Assembly (NCBI GenBank): GCA_030141605.1
Contig: JAQGDQ010000005.1
Location: 1,426,180-1,490,179, forward strand
DNA length: 64,000 nt
Source: Tubiluchus corallicola
Taxonomy: Eukaryota; Priapulida; Priapulimorpha; Priapulimorphida; Tubiluchidae
Direction: 5' to 3'
The notes below the pieces were generated by a model. The model ran no database searches and was not told the DNA's origin. It was given only the letters and a program-made list of their open reading frames with translations. This document shows, piece by piece, positions 23,001-34,700 of this stretch. The stretch's first letter is position 1. Every line of letters starts with the position of its first letter. The translations under genes and the position numbers were made by a program.

Positions 23001-25687
23001 AAAGCATCCAGGTGAGGCAACCTACTATGCCACTCTACCTTTAAAAGTTCCGTACGGATGGCGTCTTAATCAGCCTTCCAAAAATTTAAGCGAGACTGTG
23101 AACCAGACAGTGTTTTTAATAATAATAATAAATTTGTTTGGAAATGCAAATACAATATCTAGAGACACTGAGAAAAATAGACATTACTAATAATGATTTA
23201 ATTTTGATATGACAGCATGCATATAATAAATGGCAAGAACCAGAAGTAAAACTTGTTAGGTGCTTGCACCATTGTAAACACGTCCAAATAATAACTGAAA
23301 AAAAGAACAAAAAAACGAGGGTTTTGGGCATTTTAAAAGAAAAAAAGTTGTACAAAGCAAGGACAGAAGTGATGGATAAAAAATGTTCAAAAGGATACAC
23401 TTGTGAAGCTCAAAAGAGTGGCTTGTGAAGATTCAGCTCATGAGATGACGAAGCACTCTGGATTTTACTCAAAAAGAGCAGAAGGTTATGACTGTTGTTT
23501 CACACAGGAACAATAGGTAGTTACCGAGGCTAATTTATATAAGAAGCAAACAGATATAGTTTAACTGACGATTTAATGCGGTAAATGTTACACTGGCACT
23601 TTACATTGGGTGGTAGTGAGTTCCAAAGTTTAAGTCTTCTATAGTTAAGAAATGTTTGCAATATTGGTTCTGCAGTAACTGTGTAGGTAATCATTATAGC
23701 AAGTATTGTGTGATTTGACATTCTTAATTACAGGATTCTTGAAGTATGTAGGGAATAGATCACTGTTAGTTTTATAAACAAATATGGCAGTGTTATAGGA
23801 AATCAGATCATCAATTATTAGTTTTCTACTATACTCACTATAGCATGATTTAGTAACTGAACTGAATTTGGAGAGTCTGTACAGGGTGGTTATAAGTTTA
23901 TGCTGCAAACTGTGAAATGGATTTAAGTTGGTCTTGTAAGTACTATCCCAAAGTATATTTATATGGGAAAGATATGGTAAGACTAATGTGTTATATAAAG
24001 TTATTAAGTGAAATAGAGTTAGGGAGTTTTGAATGTATGTTATTATAACTATATTTTTAGCTATTTTAAGTCTGATCATATTTATAAGAAAATTCTAATC
24101 AAGATTTTCCAAAAACTTGCCAAGATTACCCAAAAACATGATTTGACTAACTATTTCTATAGTTGTATCATCAACAGAAATATTATAATATTCTGGGGGG
24201 ATAGTTTCATTTCTAGCATGAAACATAATACACTTAGTTTTTGCAGAATTCAAAGACAGTTTATTAGCTTTAAACCAATTTGCAACAGTATCTAACTGCT
24301 GATTTATTATATCAATTGAAAAGTTACTGAGACTGAAGAAAATCACGGTATCATCTACAAATTGAGTTAACTTAATGTGTTATTTATTTTAAATAGACCA
24401 TTAACATAGGTTAAAAAAAGTTGAGGATCGAGTCAAGCGCTATTACACTTTCGCAACGCCTAGTTTTTTCTAGGTTATTACTCGTTTCTAGGCTCGTAGG
24501 TCATTATTCTATTATTCTCATGTCATCAGTGAATGTTTCCGCTAATCTCGTGGTAATTTAATTATATATTTAGGTATAATTACCAATAATTAAGTTGCAT
24601 TCACAGTTCTACACCTATACAGTTCCTATCGCCATCATGTTTGCGTGTGTAGGCACTAGTTTATGCATTATCAGGGCCTAGCTTAAAAGGCATTAAAAGG
24701 CACGTGACACACTTTCATCTTGACCGCATTTACAAAATAAAGAAAAAACCTTTACTTTTTTATAATCTAATAGTCATAATACTATAGTAATCAATAAAAT
24801 TAATGATAAATAACTGTAGTGGTCTAAAATAATTTCCTTGTATATGCCAGCTTGGGTCCCGTGGCTGCAACCCTAATAATCATAAATTATGCGAAGAAAT
24901 TAAAAATACATGTTAAGGGCCACATCGTCACTGCGCGAGAGCGATTGCGCATTAGTGGTGTAAACACAGTTATTCACGTGGAGCTTTTTTCGTACGGTAA
25001 AGGTGAAGGTAAGTAATGTATGACTTTAATCTGGAATTGTAACGCCTATAAACCAATAATATTATGGGAATATGGTAGATATTACGCCTGTTGGTAACCG
25101 TAAGTACAACAACCAATAGGCCAAAAAAAACTGCGAAAGTGTAATAGCGCCATCGAGTCATGTGGCGCTCCAATGTTTACACTACATGGGGTTGACATCA
25201 GTTTGAGAGACTGCTTAGTGTTTCTTCTTCCTGGTTTGATGACTTCAGTTTTAATTGCACTCTTCACTAATTTGTTTGAATTTCACGTTCATATTTCAAC
25301 ATATTTAGCCACACTTTGAATAATCTATATCATAAATTCATATTCATAATTTATATACATACGTAGTACTACCAGTAGGTGACGGCGGAGCTATACAAGC
25401 TTTGCGTTTAAAAGTATTTAGTGTCTACATGCGCGATTTTCCCTTGTTGTAAATTATTTCAAACCCATTTTGCATTTTTTTGTATTTCAAATTAAGCTAA
25501 TTGACACAAAAGTAATCGTTTGGTCTTCGATTACATAGCAAAATATTCAATATCAGATATTTCTAGGCAAGTAATCGATTATGCTCACCACTATTAAGCC
25601 TAACTACCATCAACTCTTAATAATTAGCTTACCCTGTTGGGAATAATTTCTCACGTTATTTACAAACTGCTCTAACTGAGCTGCCAT
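14004..25687 (-). CDS. COPS3: COP9 signalosome subunit 3, N-terminal half only
   Basis: Seven minus-strand exons join in frame into 208 residues: 25687-25633, 19199-19070, 16114-15999, 14925-14876, 14728-14636, 14463-14389 and 14108-14004. The product starts [13 protein letters not shown] and follows animal CSN3 closely: [38 protein letters not shown] and [23 protein letters not shown]. These are the N-terminal helical repeats that pack CSN3 into the signalosome, which removes NEDD8 from cullins in nucleus and cytosol. Animal CSN3 is about 420 residues, so the C-terminal repeats and PCI/winged-helix domain are missing. Exon 7 ends in a good donor (GTAAGT), so the transcript was meant to continue, but no later exon was recognised down to base 1. 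Intron 1 (about 6.4 kb) is full of mobile elements. Confidence 0.93.
16115..19069 (-). other. COPS3 intron 2
   Basis: No exon or recognisable element identity. It contains a compact run of ATACCACA-type repeats and a palindromic stretch (17250-17292). Several open frames on both strands between 16863 and 17833 suggest decayed mobile-element sequence, but no family motif could be named. Confidence 0.4.
17250..17292. repeat. ATACCACA short repeats with dyad symmetry
   Basis: ATACCACA occurs three times in 40 bases, and the inverted TGGTGTGGTAT lies between copies 1 and 2, so a small hairpin can form. No function is apparent. Confidence 0.6.
21642..21747. repeat. Long hairpin (47-base inverted repeat arms, 12-base loop)
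   Basis: Left arm 21642-21688 is the reverse complement of right arm 21701-21747 with only a few mismatches; the outermost bases (TTCTTGGTC) pair fully. The loop is A/T only. Partial complementarity continues beyond both arms. It sits in COPS3 intron 1 and looks like a foldback (MITE-like) insertion, though no target-site duplication was identified. Confidence 0.75.
22020..23000 (-). mobile_element. LINE fragment B: linker and first part of the reverse transcriptase
   Basis: On the minus strand this decayed fragment encodes, in shifting frames, the region before the reverse transcriptase ([16 protein letters not shown]) and the RT start ([35 protein letters not shown], a [17 protein letters not shown] block equivalent to NYRPISLTS), then FLSKWST, a deletion, and [11 protein letters not shown]. 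The family is a Jockey/CR1-like non-LTR element. Frameshifts and stops make it non-functional. It lies downstream, in the same orientation, of the 3' half of a similar element (fragment A), so the two halves are in swapped order relative to an intact LINE. Confidence 0.8.
24427..24435 (+). repeat. Target-site duplication, left copy
   Basis: ATCGAGTCA immediately outside the left TIR, repeated exactly at 25152-25160. Confidence 0.85.
24436..25151. mobile_element. 716-bp non-autonomous TIR element, Mutator-like
   Basis: The ends are near-perfect inverted repeats (GCGCTATTACACTTTCGCA, 19 of 19, with the outermost base differing) at 24437-24455 and 25132-25150. They are flanked by a perfect 9-bp direct duplication, ATCGAGTCA, at 24427-24435 and 25152-25160. 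TIRs plus a 9-bp target-site duplication fit Mutator-like elements; hAT-like elements usually make 8 bp. No transposase-like frame is visible inside. The insertion splits LINE fragment A within its conserved GSIL region, so it is younger than that LINE copy. Confidence 0.85.
25152..25160 (+). repeat. Target-site duplication, right copy
   Basis: ATCGAGTCA immediately outside the right TIR, identical to 24427-24435. Confidence 0.85.
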
Positions 25688-25710
25688 TTTGAAAATCATA
25701 TCACGTGTGA
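25678..25710 (-). promoter_or_regulatory. COPS3 start region with YY1/TISU-like motif and E-box
   Basis: The COPS3 start codon lies in CAAAATGGCAGC, close to the TISU/YY1-type initiator found in many housekeeping genes with very short 5' UTRs. A CACGTG E-box lies 15-20 bases upstream of the ATG (25702-25707). Both are consistent with a compact housekeeping promoter; no expression evidence is available. Confidence 0.4.
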
Positions 25711-27440
25711 ACGAACTGTACGTATGAGAGCTCGAAAGACACAACAATTAATACTGGCGGCAACTTTTGCTCACCCCATCGCGTAACAGTGCTGCATCGC
25801 AGACCAGAGAAGAGAAGGAACTAGCTTATCAAATAAACTTAAGTTACTTAACAAAATAAATACAGAAATTTTGTCACATCTAACTATGTTACTAGATATA
25901 TGTATGCATGATTGCCAGCTGGGTTATCCATTGTCGCTAAGATATCATTAATTTGACACAATTACTTACACTCAAATCAAAATGTGCACACTCGATTTAT
26001 TTTTGTAAAGTTTGACAATACACCACCATTCACGTAAACAACTGTATAATTATTGAGAATTGTATAGTTTTGATGGTGAAAATTTCTTATGTAAGTTGTA
26101 TACTGTGAAAATCTTGTCAGGTATAAAGCTGCTTTGCATGAAACTATTAATGTACTTCATAAGTCACAAGTAATTAATTTCACATTACACATTTACAATA
26201 GTTTCGTGTATAATATATTGTGAAAGGGCCTACAATGAACATAATACAAATAAGTTTTTATTGTTTCTGCACAAGAAAAGCCTCACACACCGTTTACCTA
26301 TATACAAATGTAAATGTGTTGCGGGCAATAAAAAAGCAGGGCTTGTTAGATTGTCCCACACTGTGAGAAAAAAAGTAATGGAAATAATCTGAAAATTTGA
26401 AGTGAATCGTATGATAAAGAAAACATTTAGTGCTTCGGAATGGGATGATGTAATGAATAAAGCTCATATACGACTTGAACTCTGTTATGCAATTATAGTT
26501 TTAGGTGGATGAACATAGTCACATTTTAGTTTCCTTTTACTATACTAAGCCAGTGGTGCAATGGTGATCATTAAAATAATTTTTTTGTGAAATTCATGAA
26601 AGTTCTTGACAGTGCTTCTAATTTAAATCTAGTCAATAAATTTGACACTGATAGAACAGAATTATTTCAGAAAAAAACATTTTCAGCAAAATTTGATTTA
26701 TTACAAAATTACTATTTTTTACATTTTAAAGACCATTATCACATTTAGGTTTTGGTGGCTCACAGATTTGTCAACATCAATAGCACATAAATTGCAGAGT
26801 TTGAATTTTACCAACTTAAATGCCATTTCACTACATTATTAATTAAATGTCACACACAAAAAAGCAAATCTACTAGCAGATAAATAAATAAATAGAAAAA
26901 CATGTTTGTCTTCAAATAAGCAGGTTTCTTAGCAAAACAATATTTGCTGTTAAAAAACTCTTTGTGCACAGAACTACAAGTTCATGTAATAAAACTTTTA
27001 CTCAAGCAATAATTAAGAATAAATTCACTTAATCAGTAGGCATGATAAAATCAGCAAAACTTTAAACTAATAAGAAAAAACTTAATGGAAGTATCGTTGT
27101 CCTTATTGCTTTGCTAGTACATATGTAATACTGGACTGTATGAAAACGATGCACAGACATTCCTATTCACAAAAACAAACACGTTTTTTAGTCACTTATT
27201 AGACTTACTTATGGGCTTATTTATGAAGTTGGCACACATTTCTTCGGTACACTCTACCCTGTTAAAAGTGCATTACATACTTTATGGTCACCAACCATAT
27301 GTTCATTTAGACAAATGCCAGCATTATTTTACCTGTGATAGCAACACAGTAGTAACGAGTAGAACAACTTTGTGCTAAACTGATATGACAAAACAATGCA
27401 TCACCAACAAAAAAAAAGATTACCCTATATAACACAGTTG
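25688..27440. other. COPS3 upstream / UGGT downstream region
   Basis: Both flanking genes read leftward, so this 1.75 kb should contain the UGGT 3' UTR and the COPS3 promoter. No further coding sequence is visible. A minus-strand AATAAA at about 26696-26701 could serve as the UGGT polyadenylation signal. Confidence 0.4.
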
Positions 27441-30400
27441 CTAAAGTTCAATATGCTTGTGTGATTTGTCTGTATCACTTGCATCCTGTTCTAGTTTAGT
27501 AGATGCCTCTAAACTAACTTTTTCTTGTAACTCTTTAATTTCATTATCATATTCTACCCATTCCGGTATTATACGCATTGCACTAACCAACTTTGGCTCT
27601 TTTGTGCGTGGATTATTACACTGAAAAAAAGTCCAACATAACTATTTAGGAAACATTAAGGCAGCAACTTCAACACTAAAGCTATTAATATACTTTACTT
27701 ACTAATATTTAAAATGAATGCAATTTATAATGTCCAGTATCACAAATTATGGCAGAACACACTACGGTGACAATTTTAATCTTTACTTCAATGCACGATA
27801 GACAATTTATGATTTTTATCATGATTGATAAATGCTTTTAATTAGTTTCATCAAAAAAGCTCACCAAGTCTATAGTTTTTGCATATTTTTTTGAATCATC
27901 ATCACACCATGTTTCGCACCACAACCATTCTTGAGGTAAAGATTTTATTGCTACCTGATGAATCATGTTATTGGGCAAGTCCTGTAAGAAAAAAAACCAC
28001 ACCACAAACATATTATACATTACATGTACATACATAATAAAGAAGCCACAAGTGGAGTAGAGAACTTAACCCAACTGTAACGCAAGAAGTAAAAGCTTCA
28101 AATCTTACCACCGCCAGCAAACAATATTTGCATTTTTCTGTTCAAGAAAACCGTATGGTAAAACCAAATCTTTTAAAAGGTTTAATAGTAAAAATTACTA
28201 ATTTGTTTTGTCCTTTCAAACAATGACAAATAAACCACTAGGCAAATTGCTTACTTGATCTAAATTTGATAAACTATTTGGATCTTGGCTTAGCCCTTGA
28301 TACTGGCCTCGCAACCTATCTCCAGCTGCTATTTTTCTAAATTTCTTCAAGTCGACTACATATAAAGCACTGCAACAAAAATTACAATAAAAATTTAATT
28401 ACTAACTACAAAAAAGTCACAATGACGCAAAGAAAAACTTTATATATTTTAACTACAGGTTAAAAAATTAATTATTACAATTTTTTCCTTCAATGCGTTC
28501 TTCAACTGTAAGCATTTCTACATTGTAGTTGAAAAGCAAAGATTAAGGGTACACTGAACATGAACATGTTTCTACAAACACAAATACAGGAAATAAATTT
28601 GGAATTTACCTAATGTGATATTTTCTATGTCCAAGATGACTGTTCCAATATCCTGATTTCCAAAATCTGTAAGACGAGAAACAGCAGTTATTTTGATGCG
28701 AGTACTCACATAATTTGTACACAGTTTGAAACTTCCTTTTCCTTTTATTATCTTTACAAAAGAGAAAACAGAAAAAAAATTCTTGGCAATGTGATTTCTG
28801 TATTTAAGTTGAAGACGTTCCGTGTTTTGAGGCAATACAGAAAAATGCCAGTTTACAAAAATAGTCTACAGTCATAAGGGCAGAAAAACATAAATAAGCT
28901 ACATTTCTATGTATATTGGGCTGACAGCTTTTAGACATTCATACATTCTCCAAATGCAGCAAAGGTAACATTGCTTGTCATTTGGCACTTATAATATAAA
29001 TAAACCGACTTTTATCTAGAAACAATATAGTGCTAAACCAGTTTATAAACTGTAAAGATATAATCTCTTTCTTTCTAGTGTTGCAAATTTAATAAAAAAT
29101 ACCTATAACCATCCATATCACGACGGCTATCACAAAAAGGTGTATAACCATATGGAGCACCACCTAGATCCAAATCAACTAATTCTTGCATATCTGTTCT
29201 CACAACTTGATCAGCATCCACAAAAATAATTTTTGATATATCCAACGGAAATAAGACATCCAGAAATAGAATTTTGTAACTGAAACAAAAGCAAGTCACA
29301 TATTAATGCCAGTTGATAAAAAATTAAACTTCAATAGCTAATTAAAATACTCACTATATAAAATCATAGTAGCTTGACTGCATATTCGAAACAGTGGATT
29401 CACTAAATTACAAATGACCTCAAAAAGTTATTTGGCAAGCAAAATTTTTTACTTGCTACTTCAATTAAAATTAGTTACTTCCTTAATTTGCGGATAAGGA
29501 CAAATGAGGGCTAAGATTTAGAAATGGAGCCGTGACAGATGATGCAATCACGACAGTCAGCAGGAGCCGGTGTTGGAAAGCCACTTAAGCAATTTGTTAT
29601 CGCTCCTCAATCACAGAAATGTTAATGAAAAAATAATAATTCAAATTATTCAGTCTGTAAATGGTGCAAATTTAGATTTACACGAAATAATGAACTTCTA
29701 AGTTTATCATTAAAAACTACAAACAATAATTAAGAATAAATACATCTCTTAATCATCATAATTTTCATTATCATCATCGCTGTCATCATCATCATCGTCA
29801 CCAGTATCATCAATACAATAATTACGTGCAGCAATTCAAATTATAGTTACCTACAAAAATATTTTCATTTATGAATTTAAGCACGAAATTACACAAAATT
29901 GAAAGCCATGCTACTTCGCTATTTTGTAATTAAAAAGGTAGCAAGCAATTTTTTCTATAATTAATCCATGGGTTGCAAATTCTAATCCAAACGAATTTTC
30001 GTGATACTTCTCTTGAATTCCTTTTATTTAAGAAATAGTATATATGTCATTCATTTTAAAGCTCCCCGATTACTTCAAAAGTATTATTACTTATAACACA
30101 CACAACTGTGTAATTATAATAATCTCTTACTCTCAAATTATGATTTTATTACAACTGCAGTTAGTATCCCTGGCTTTTGCAGGGGTTGGGGCTGGGTCTA
30201 TCTCCATTTGCACGATAGAAATACCGTGTTATACGTGGATGTTGAACTGCTATAAAATTCAGGGATGTTCCATATATGCGATGATGGTATACATCATATG
30301 TTTGTTTTCATAAATTTAGTTGCAGATAGATCATATTTGTATCAATGTAAGTTATATACATTCGATCTATAATTTCATAATTGTGATATAAGTCTGTAAT

Positions 30401-31746
30401 AGCGTCAGTCTATGATTTTATGATCGTCTAAAGAAGGTGGACATTCTGTGGTTGCAATTAAATAAAAATTCACGTAAAAAAATCTCTTAATAGTTAAAGC
30501 AAGAAATTTCAAAATTTGACTGAATTCATCTGATTCTCACTAATTCAAAACAAATGAAATTGGTTCAGTGCAGATTTCGTTTAGAATTAATTCAATTTTG
30601 ACCAATTGCAGCATCGAAGGATTGTGACTTCAATAAAAAAACAATATGACCAAATTTTGCAATTCATAAGAACTCTCTTACACTGTGGCCAAGCTGAAGT
30701 ATATATATATTATTTTATTTGCATATCTCCGAACATGCAATCATGGTTAGTAACAAAACAAAATAACGGGAAATAACAACATGCAGGCATTTACAAACCC
30801 ACATTACGAATACATATTTACAAACTATTCAGTCAACAGGATTAGCAACATATTGCAGTACCATATGACATAACTTCACAAAAATGTTTAGGTAAAGTTA
30901 CTAGAACAAATCACATATTTCATACCCCCAGATTTTGCGTTGTTTTTCTGTTTGTTGATGCAACCATCTAGGCCATTTGTACGTCACAAGCTCATATTCA
31001 AACCCATACTCTTTGGCCATATGGGGTATAAATTCCTAGAAAAAAAGTCACATTACATTTCACTAAAAATAAAACAATTTTAACTTGCGTTATAGGTATT
31101 AAAGGATTATCTACATGCATGTACTTTTCGACGCAGTTAAGTCTTACGGCTATTAAACACCAGGCTATTACTATTACAATAAATATTTTTGTACAACTTT
31201 ATTGAAGTAACAGACCTAATAAAGACAGCTGAAAAAAAGACAAATGAAGTGATCAACCAGCTTAAAAATACACACATTGCTAATTTATTTGCAGGCGTTA
31301 TTGGAAGCGTTACACAAAAACATTATCCGCAAGTACATACAGGAAACATACCTTAAACTGCGGGGACAAGTAGTTCTTCAAAAACCAAAATTTTATTGAA
31401 CTTTGTGAGTTTTTGATTACACTTAGCATCATGATTCTAAAAATGAAATAAAATAATTCAAGTCATTATTACAAACCAAGATTGAATAATTAACGAGAAG
31501 TTATACACCTACAGCTGATTTACAAAGAAATATGTTAAATACTAGAAAAACTTAGCAGTTATGTTTTTTAGTAATTGGATCACAAGAAATTTAAACTACA
31601 GATCAAAAGAAATTCAGTCAGTCAACGTAATATAAAGTTACCGAAGGAGACGTTCATATAAATGGCCTGAAGCTATGGAAAAAATGTTCACACGTTTGCT
31701 GTCCTCTTCACCCTTTTTGTCCGTGGCAGTGCCTGACATAAATGAA
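27441..31746 (-). other. Exons encoding the UGGT GT24 catalytic domain and ER-retrieval tail
   Basis: The last eight exons carry the most conserved part of the protein: [54 protein letters not shown], the [10 protein letters not shown] metal/UDP-glucose site, [41 protein letters not shown] and a final exon ending KHIEL. All residues expected for an active enzyme around the DAD motif are present. The final exon has a short charged segment before HIEL; human UGGT1 ends REEL. Confidence 0.95.
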
Positions 31747-34700
31747 CTGCAACAAAATTTTGCTTTTAAAATTTAATACAAACAAATAACTAATAAACAC
31801 TGAAATAGACAGTAAGCTACAGATATTATTGCACAAAACGTTTCATCAGCTAAATTATAACTGTTCTGCACGAAGTACAACACACTGCAAGCTAGAATAT
31901 CCAGCAATAAACTTATTTAATGTAGATGCTTGTACAGTTTAGAGAGCTGTCAAAGTCAGGCATGTGCAATAATTAAATGTCCTTCACTACCCCACAATTT
32001 CTAATGCAGGAAAGCTTGTTCATCATGTACCGTATTTTCCCGTGTATAAGAGACCCTTTTTTGCTCAGAATTTTCACTTTAAAAATAGGGGGTCTCTTAT
32101 ACATGGGAGTAAGTCTTTTCAATAAGATGCATAAATTGTGACACTAATGATTTTAAAGAAACAAGTGCTCTACAACTGTTTTATTTCGAATAATTATAGT
32201 TTCCTTTCAATAAATCTTCTCCATGGCTAAATTCTAATGATAAAATTAATGTACCGGGTAAGTTATTATTTTTTTAAATGTCTCTTTGGTATTGGAGAGA
32301 AATCGATTGTTCTGCAGCCAATCAACGCATCTGCATAAGCTCTCTGCATGCCCGTCGACGTCATTGATACGTCGGCAGAGGTCAACGAGATGAGTCAGCC
32401 TAAGCAAGGCGTGTCGCGTTCGACTATGAAGCGGTTGTAAGCAATACAAGCAATACGAGCAGAGTGATTCCTCTGATGATGAACTGGCTGGAATTGCTGA
32501 AGGTCTGACTCCAGTTGATATTTTTGATGAGAGTGATGAGGAATTTAATGATTTCTATGATGAATAAAGTTATTCATTACCAAAAAGCTTTTTCCCAGAA
32601 TTTTTGCCTAAAAATTGAAGGGGTCTCTTATACACAAGGGTCTCTTATACATGGGAAAATACGGTAATTGCACATATAGACAATTGAAAAGTGATCCATA
32701 ATACATGTAAATATAAATCTAAATGCTAACAACACCGTATAACGTATTTATGTAAAAGTAAAGCTACTATGCACTGGTTTTGCCAAACCTTAAAGCACCA
32801 CAACTATACCTAGAAAGAGAACTCCACAGAGATTCTTCCTTGTGTTCATCTTCTTTTTCTTTTAGCAAATCTTCGTTAATCATTTCAGGCTTTTTGGCTA
32901 CCTAAAACCAAACAATGAAACTATATAAAGAATAAATGAAGGAAAGATTCCATATTTCCAGAATACATTATAAATAATAGCTATTATTTGATTCGGAATA
33001 AAACAAGTTTGAGTATGGATTACAGGATGCAAGAGTAAAATATGTAAATAAGTAAGACTTAAATAGCTCAGAAAGTTAGCTTACCTGAAACAAATATTTT
33101 ATTGTGATCCTAAGTAAATGTTATATAACTTTTCCATTTGTAATTTGAGTTTAACAAAATATATAAAACTGCCCAGTTTAAAAAACCGTGGCTCACTCAC
33201 CCTCACTTTGATAATTTTACTTTTGAAACTATCCATCAGAACAATAACATCACTTGAATTAAGTGGAGAATCTGTTCCAACATGTCTGAAAAAAGTTACA
33301 AATAATAGACTAAACTTTGCAAAGACTAGTTCTGGAAAATGCGTCTTAAGGATTTGGCTGCTCATGAAATCCAAGTCAATTATTTTCGCTCATTCAGTAG
33401 AAAAGTAGAAACCAACTTAATCAATTAACCATTTAATTGCCTCATGTAAATATCAGCAATAACATGTTGAAAATGTTTTTTATTATTACTACTAATTTAA
33501 ACTTACGTTTCAATGTAGTATATGTCAGCGGATCTACCGTCCCTTATCCTTAGAATCCATGCACCAGGTTTTGCCTTTAATTGAAAATACCCCTAAAAAT
33601 GTAAAAAAAACGATTAGTTTAATATCACAGATGCCAGACTGCTTGATGTTTTTTATACTGTTCAACCTATTGCAATCTGCTCTCAAGCACTTAACAACAA
33701 AGCTAACTTAACTTAAATACTACGGCACAACCAGAACTTTACCCATGAAAGTTAATCACTTTAGATACTTTTAACTGGCAGTAGGTCATGTTCGGATGTA
33801 TCCCCTTTCAATGAAAGAAATGCACCGAGGCAGTATAAGAGATGAAATTGCCAGAAAGCAAATCTCCTGGCACTCACCCATTCATTTACTAACCATGCCA
33901 GCTGTAACTTCAATCACAGAGAACACACCATAACCACTAAACTATTTCACTTATTCTCTATGACATTAAATAGATGAGCATAACTTACCAGGTTTGCCAT
34001 GACTATTGTGTCTACTATAACAGGTTGTGATTTTGTGCCAAGTGTAAACTGCAAACCACGAGGTGGTTGCCCCGTTGTTTTGTCATGGCAATGCCCTGTA
34101 ATGTATAACAACATTACATTCTGTATTTCTTTTCTATTATATAAATTCTTAACTACAGCAAGGAGGTTTTTAATACAATTTCCTTGCAACTTTTATAGCT
34201 TTATTATTATTATAGTGATATTTATCATAACTATAACTATAACACATACAGCTATAACAAAAACTATAACTATAACTACAATTACTACTACAACTACCAC
34301 TTCTACAACCGCTATAACTATAAGTATAATAAATTATTTAGAGGCTGTACACGGTAAAAAATACAGGTTAAACATTGTCAGGATAACTTTTGTACCTTCA
34401 AGAAGTAAATATTCCAGTTCAAATTCCCCCATCACTCCATTCTCTGTCTGCAAAAAGAAATCAATAATAAAGCACCACCACATTAAAATTCAGTAAATGC
34501 ATTATGCATGCTCAATAAAATCGTAAATCAAATTTTACTTAAAGGCACCTAAAGATTTATCAAAACTGAATTCTCAAAATGTTAATCAAGTGGCTATTTG
34601 TTTATTAGAAAAAGCAAACAGCAGCAATATTAAACCACAAACAAATTAAACGAGAGACAAACTGTAATTATTAAGTCTGACTGTTAGCGAAGTTTGTGCC

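Larger units (their letters stand above)
23530..25260 (-). mobile_element. LINE fragment A: reverse transcriptase palm to C-terminus, split by an insertion
   Basis: Minus-strand reading from about 25250 gives [23 protein letters not shown], the segment before the PQGSIL motif of LINE reverse transcriptases. It then stops at an inserted 716-bp element (24436-25151) and resumes with [15 protein letters not shown], the FVDD catalytic box, [19 protein letters not shown], an [13 protein letters not shown] segment and a terminal tail ([14 protein letters not shown] near 23630). Frameshifts show it is dead. It begins only about 370 bases into COPS3 intron 1. Confidence 0.8.

Noticed and set aside
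33999..34496. 165-residue plus-strand open frame
   Set aside because: It is the antisense of a UGGT exon followed by an ACTATA microsatellite and antisense of another exon; composition is low-complexity.
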